Assembly (NCBI RefSeq): GCF_027744825.2
Contig: NC_071334.1
Coordinates: forward strand, 68,608,937 to 68,672,936
From: Synchiropus splendidus
Lineage: Eukaryota; Chordata; Actinopteri; Syngnathiformes; Callionymidae
DNA length: 64,000 bases
Direction of reading: 5' to 3'
The number at the start of each line of letters is the position of its first letter. Position 1 is the first letter of the stretch. The translations under genes and the position numbers were made by a program. Of this stretch, positions 59,032-64,000 are shown in pieces. A model generated the notes under the pieces. The model was not told the origin of the DNA, ran no database searches, and saw only the letters and a program-made list of their open reading frames with translations.

Positions 59032-59466
59032 AAATATGGAAGAGGAGGTGAACAGAGGAGTCTATTTGTAATCAGCCGCCCGTACCCCACCGTGCCCCCC
59101 CACTCCCGCCCCCCTCGCTGTCAGCCATGTTTACTCACTGATTTTCCGGACACGACAGCCATTGACACTGGATGGATGAGGCTAATCCGACACAGAGAGG
59201 AACCGCTCTGCCGGGGTCTCGGGGTCTGAGATGGAGCGCCCCGACACACTCCCCTCACCTAATCTTCCGGCAAATATTTATCACTATCAATTTGGGCTGA
59301 CTCTGTGACATTAAAATACCACATATAGATAACCTCTCGCTGGAGAATCGATCGTCCGGCCGCCGGGATCAGATGGAGAAGGTCACTCCGGTGGCACATC
59401 ACACCTGATGCCGCAGCCGCTCAGCCGCGACCGCGCTGCATTTTAATAGATATTTTTGTTGGATTC

Positions 59467-59661
59467 ATGTCGTCCACCGAGAACATTTGTTACCTCATCG
59501 ACCGCCTGGTCCAGACGGGACCGATGCCATCAGCTCTGCAGCAGCAGCTCTGCTCCGAGTCTCTGGAGATGGAGGTCTTTGGCTACGCAGCAAAGACTGG
59601 AGATCTGGAGGATGCTGGAAATACACCCCCCGTGTATCTCCACGCCTCCGTTCACTTGTGA
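59467..59661 (+). other. Coding-like open frame of unknown identity
   Basis: Starts 'MSSTENICYLIDRLVQTG' with mostly C or G at third positions up to about codon 50, which is unusual for the surrounding DNA. I recognise no family. A possible donor (ACTT then gtgaga) lies at its end. No partner exon or clear promoter is visible, so it may be chance. Confidence 0.2.
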
Positions 59662-59902
59662 GAATGACCACCAAGAAACCAACAAGCTACATCCAAGACA
59701 TGGATTCCCTGACAGAGAAGTTTAATACGCAGAATTCTGGCTCAGCAGCGACACCTGACTTAGCCTCAGCAGTTGTCTGGTGGAGAGACAAAAAACTATC
59801 TGAGGTCTTGACCCCTTTATACACAAAAGTTCTCCACGTGGGCTCTGTCCTCGTCTGATGGGTCCTCAGCTATTGACGCCGGTGGTGGTCGCTGGCTCCC
59901 TA

Positions 59903-59916
59903 GTAACCATGGCAAC
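59903..59916. promoter_or_regulatory. RFX X-box
   Basis: GTAACCATGGCAAC fits the X-box pattern GTNRCC, two-base spacer, RGYAAC in both halves. X-boxes of this form mark promoters of ciliary genes and RFX targets; no such gene is seen beside it. Confidence 0.4.
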
Positions 59917-60590
59917 GATCACAAGACACGCTCCCCTCCTTCGGACCCAGGTGGCTTCTGTGGGGACCAGCTCCATCCAGCCCTGGAGAAGATGGTTCCT
60001 TTCCAGCCTCCTCCGTCTGACCTTGGACCTGCCAACAAGTTCAACATCTGCTCAGGCCTCCAGTGTCTGCTTCACTCCCGCTATTGTCCGTCTGTAACTT
60101 CTCTCTTTCTCACGCACACTCATTCAGCATTCCATCCTCGGTGTGTGAAGTTCTTCATTAGTAGCACAAGCAATTCCAACAATATTAATATTGTATAATA
60201 AATGCACAATTCCCATCAAGGAGCTGATCCTCATCACGACTCCGCACCTCGTGACCCCACTGAAGGTCAAATTCGGCCACACCCACTGAAATAAGAAAAA
60301 TCCACCAAAAAGAGTCAAAGACGATCTTCTGATCTTCAGGAGTGGAAATCAATGCAAGAACACTGAAACCAACTTGGCTCCTCAACTGTCACCATCGAAC
60401 ACAACAATTTCAACTCTTCTGTGGCCTTTTAACAGCTTCCTGAGAATCGATAGCTTTGAATGAGTTATTGATGGCTGCGGTGGTCATGTGACCAGATCCT
60501 CAGATATTGACGATCAAACCTGTGAGGTGTAAAAACGATTAGTAGCGGAGTCTAACATGTCGTCATGGCGATCAGATCTGATCTTTGAGA

Positions 60591-60623
<33 letters not shown>

Positions 60624-60624
60624 G
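60591..60624. repeat. GT/GA compound microsatellite
   Basis: About eleven GT followed by about five GA units. Confidence 0.95.
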
Positions 60625-61977
60625 GCAGCCGTTTCCTCCTCTTCCTCTCACTAATTGAGAAAGGACGTTCATCTGCACATTCTCCTCTAATTTCACATTT
60701 TCTATTCCAGCTGAGGCCACTGGTCGTCAGTCAGGAGGAAAACATCTCACGACTTGCTCCCTACTCCTCCTCTTCCTCTTTCAGGTAAAAAGATGCAAAG
60801 GTGTTAGTGTTAGCTTGTTTTCTCTTCACCTTCCTCCTCGTCTTCGTTCACTCTGGCAGAGGAACACTACGCACCAAATCCTGACCTCGGCCCAGACTTC
60901 GGTGAGCATCTGAGAATGACAGAACATTTTGAGAATGAGAACCATCTGAGAATAACAACCCATTATCTTCAGCATCCTTCATGTGGCCTGGTGGAGGTGA
61001 CCCGCGCGGTGACCTCTGCAGTGACCCCTTCATTCGGGTGACGCAAACAAAAACTTTGGATTCAATGATTCCGAGGAAGGTGAAGTGCTGTCCACCTTCC
61101 AAGTGAGCGGTGGTTCGGAAGTAACACCCTGCAGGGGCCTCTACACCAGTGCTATATAACCACTCTGATGACGTCAGTGTCTGGTCACATGAAGATCAGC
61201 TCTCTCACAGTTACACACCACTGTTCGGGAAAAGTAGCTGAAATGATATGAAGTGTTCTTCACTCTCACTGCATGTGAAACATCAGTTATGCAGCACTCT
61301 GGGTCATACACATGTCAGGTGTAATTACAATGTATTAGTGGAGATAGAAATAAACATTCTTTCACTCATTATTATAGTTTAAATGTGACCAAAAATGTCA
61401 TCCTACAGTTTTTAGGGCGTCTTAAGAAGCCTCTTTGTGATGGAGTGACGTGTGGGACTCCTGAGGAGCCGGAACACGATCACTCTTTCTTCGATGAAAT
61501 TTAGACGGTGTCTTTTGAGAGACTGGCTCCAGCGACACGAGCATTCGAGGCAAAGTTTTTGGTTCTGTTTGTAATGTTTTTCTTTGATATCATAGTTCTG
61601 GATCGCTGGTCTCAAAGCAGCCTGGGTTTCCCCGGATTTTGAGTCTTCAGAAGTTTGGTGCAAACAAGGCTCTGTCTTCAGTTCAGCTGGCGCTTAATAA
61701 ATGCTGTCTGGGAGAACAGCAGGAAAGTGTGAAGTCATGAAAGGAAAGCTGTATAATATTGAAAGAATACAATAATTACGTATAAAAAATACAGGTGTCA
61801 CTGCCATCAAATGGGGAAAAAACTGTTGGTAAAAGGAGATAACCTATTTGTTTCTTTTTTTAATGACAGGAGAATCAGTCAAAAGAATAAAAACGAAAAA
61901 GACATTATCGAAATAGCTGCAGAAAAATAATCTCAAAATTAAAGGGACAGAAAGACGTTGATATTGATATTAAAAGA

Positions 61978-62016
61978 TTTTAATATCAGTATATTTTTAA
62001 TATACTGATATTAAAA
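61978..62016. repeat. Perfect 17-bp inverted repeat
   Basis: TTTTAATATCAGTATAT (61978-61994) pairs fully with 62000-62016 around a five-base loop. AT-rich; cruciform-prone. Confidence 0.85.
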
Positions 62017-62296
62017 ATGCCACCAAAATAAGGGGCCGATTGATTTAATCCAATCTAAAATAAGAAATACAGACACTTGAAAAAGACATTTAGAAAGCTC
62101 ATTACACCTAAGGTTTTAAAAGCAACGGGACGGAGGCGAGACGGTCAGAAGCGGAACCATCCAAATAGAGCGAAAGCGAGGTCGAGGCGCGCGGTCGTGT
62201 TCGGCCCACTTGGAGTTCCTGATGACGGACCAAAGGGGGAAGAGGCGACCATCACATTCTCGGTTACTGCATCAACGATTTAATACACTTCACTCC

Positions 62297-62320
62297 CACA
62301 CGCGCGCGCGCGCGCCGCGG
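62297..62320. repeat. CA/CG alternating tract
   Basis: CACACGCGCGCGCGCGCG, Z-DNA-prone. Confidence 0.85.
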
Positions 62321-62631
62321 TCAGGAAACTCCAAAGTCATCCAGTTTTCTCTAATGACTACAATTAGCGGGAGTCAGCAGCGGCCTCCGACAGACGCTCC
62401 TTGCAGCAGCTCTCTGTTATTTCCAGGCGTCCACGCGCTGATCCGCGCCTCTCATTACAAACGCTGATTAAAGCGCAAATTAGCCGCAGCAGCGCCGAGC
62501 GGCGCCGCGCTCAATATCAATTAAGGCGAGCAGCTCGTCTGCGCTCGCTCCCGCGGCTTCCACATGCTTGATAGTGCCGCTTATTCGTTTGGAAAACTCG
62601 GAAAATACCAATAACCAAGGGCCGCGGCGGC

Positions 62632-62661
62632 GGGGGGAGGGAGGAGAGGGGGAGCGGGGGG
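62632..62661 (+). other. G-quadruplex motif
   Basis: Runs of six, three, five and six G with loops A, AGGAGA and AGC. Followed by a C run that could also pair back with it. Confidence 0.6.
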
Positions 62662-62776
62662 CTTCCCCCGACGCTCGGTCATGTGACCTCTGGACGGGAG
62701 AACACGATTCCATCCGCCCTTTCCACCACCTCTTACATTTACCCGCCATATATTCACATTTATAGCCATCGGTTCT

Positions 62777-62779
<3 letters not shown>

Positions 62780-62852
<73 letters not shown>
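62780..62852. repeat. AT microsatellite, about 73 bp
   Basis: Perfect AT array of about 36 units. Confidence 0.98.
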
Positions 62853-62853
<1 letters not shown>

Positions 62854-64000
62854 CACAAGATAGAATGTACACTAGTTTATAGTCACAGTTTTTTTTTATG
62901 TGTATCAGGATTTTTTTTATGCAAAAACGTAAGATTAATGGTCCATCCACACAACCAATGTTAACTTTTATTTCCTATTTTATCTATAAATATATGATCT
63001 ATGTTACATATTAAATATAATAATTGATTTTTTTCCTTTTTTTCCCGGCTCTTTTCATTTTAATTCCCAATTCAGCAAATTAAGAATATTTTAATTCCCA
63101 TAGTTATTAAATTAATTCAGCTACAATGTGAAGGCAAAGTGGTATAATTATTTTTGTTCTTGATAATCCAATGCTGAAATAGCTATTTAAATAACTACAA
63201 AGTAGTACTACAATACTACTAGATTTCTTTCTAGAAGGATTGACAATGAGATTTCATGTTAAAACAACACAGCGTTGTTTATTCAGACCTCGCCCATCCT
63301 GCTGACGCTCGGGATGTCGGGAAAGTTTGCACCTCTGATATTGATTAGTGTGATCCATGACAGATAGCTTCATTTCATAGTCATTTACGTGGTCGTTAAA
63401 ATCGTCGATAGTTGTGACGGGTCAACACTGGGGATTATGAAGTACTGCGGCATGTTTGATACTGTGATTAATTTGATGGTGAGGATCATACTTGTACGTC
63501 TCTTTATTGTAGAATTATGAGAATAGTCATTTAAATTCCACAAGTGAAAATACGACTTAAAATATATATATTTTATGTTTTTGATGGGTAATATAACAAT
63601 ATAGCTTCAGTGGTGTAGCTGCAGCAACAATCTTTTATTAATAGCAGTTGTACTACTTGCGTTTTTGTATTTTATCACGATTAACTGTGTAAGTAGTACA
63701 CTGCAGTGACTCGTGGCAATGATAGCATTATACTCTTCTTTGTCTTTCAGGCGTTTCCATCCGTGTGCAGGGACCATTTCCACTTGCACCTTCCCTTTCA
63801 CTCTGGTCATAACTGGTTATTCTACTGATGATGAGGTTCGGGTCTCTTTGCTCGGACTGCTGCCTCTGTGACCCGTCCTTGGCTCAGCAGCTGAAGCGGC
63901 TGAATCATGAAGTACTTTCAGATATGTTGTTTTATCTAAATCAAGTGTGTGACTACTTTCACATTCACCTATGTCATATACATCAATACTTAAAGTGATT

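Larger units (their letters stand above)
57051..59460. other. Intergenic, no gene seen
   Basis: Enhancer-like block with tandem octamers (57170-57330), the second 'GTCCCCAC' repeat (57457-57720), an A-rich stretch (58270-58720), then a GC-rich block with a CTCF-like site (58830-59460). No gene. Confidence 0.55.
59461..64000. other. Intergenic, one doubtful open frame, no gene established
   Basis: A coding-like frame at 59467-59661, an RFX X-box (59903), a GT/GA microsatellite (60591-60624), a CRE with TATA-like neighbour (61150-61176), a 17-bp hairpin (61978-62016), a GC-rich block with G-quadruplex (62290-62760), an AT microsatellite (62780-62852) and AT-rich sequence to the end. Confidence 0.5.

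Noticed and set aside
60994..61016. Apparent inverted repeat GAGGTGACC / GGTGACCTC
   Set aside because: On checking, the arms are not reverse complements; it is only a short GGTGACC direct repeat.
37640..64000. tbca or otp genes, expected neighbours of AP3B1
   Set aside because: No frame resembles tubulin cofactor A or an OTP homeodomain in this part, so they must lie beyond the window if present.

Overview
The window comes from a vertebrate nuclear genome, almost certainly a ray-finned fish. The evidence is a multi-exon gene with GT-AG introns, several introns at the teleost minimum size (58-78 bp), long CA, CT and AT microsatellites, and degenerate copies of repeats typical of teleosts. 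I see no bacterial-type operons, phage, CRISPR array or rRNA. Species cannot be read from the sequence.

One gene can be established. Twenty-six exons on the + strand, 2989-37213, encode the beta subunit of the AP-3 adaptor complex (ap3b1, beta-3A). The exons join in frame into 1049 codons plus a stop. The entry codon is split, so the first coding exon lies left of the window; by family length about 43-45 N-terminal residues are missing. The reading frame has no break. The trunk (exons 1-16), the serine/acidic hinge (exons 17-20, with a clathrin box) and the C-terminal ear (exons 21-26) are all present. Text inside the ear matches AP3B1 better than AP3B2. A 3' UTR of about 400 bp ends at an AATAAA signal at 37612.

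The introns hold fossils of two LINE types. One is Rex3/RTE-like and mostly antisense, around 2251, 19430, 20465 and 31585, with a sense copy at 13190. The other carries an FADD polymerase box, around 29335 and 31148, with a third copy at 51140. There are also a hAT-like end, a degenerate teleost repeat, a 71-bp minisatellite (10369-10552) and several GC-rich blocks studded with ATTA motifs that look like candidate regulatory DNA.

From 37.6 to 64 kb I find no convincing gene. This flank contains a kilobase of polypyrimidine tandem repeat (40381-41408), paired copies of a 'GTCCCCAC' repeat, Z-DNA-prone and G-quadruplex tracts, and several exact transcription-factor consensus sites: an ERE palindrome with an overlapping DR2, a DR1, RFX X-boxes, tandem octamers and CRE palindromes. 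In vertebrates AP3B1 is usually followed by TBCA and OTP. A regulatory desert serving a developmental neighbour such as otp would fit this layout, but that is inference and neither gene is in the window.
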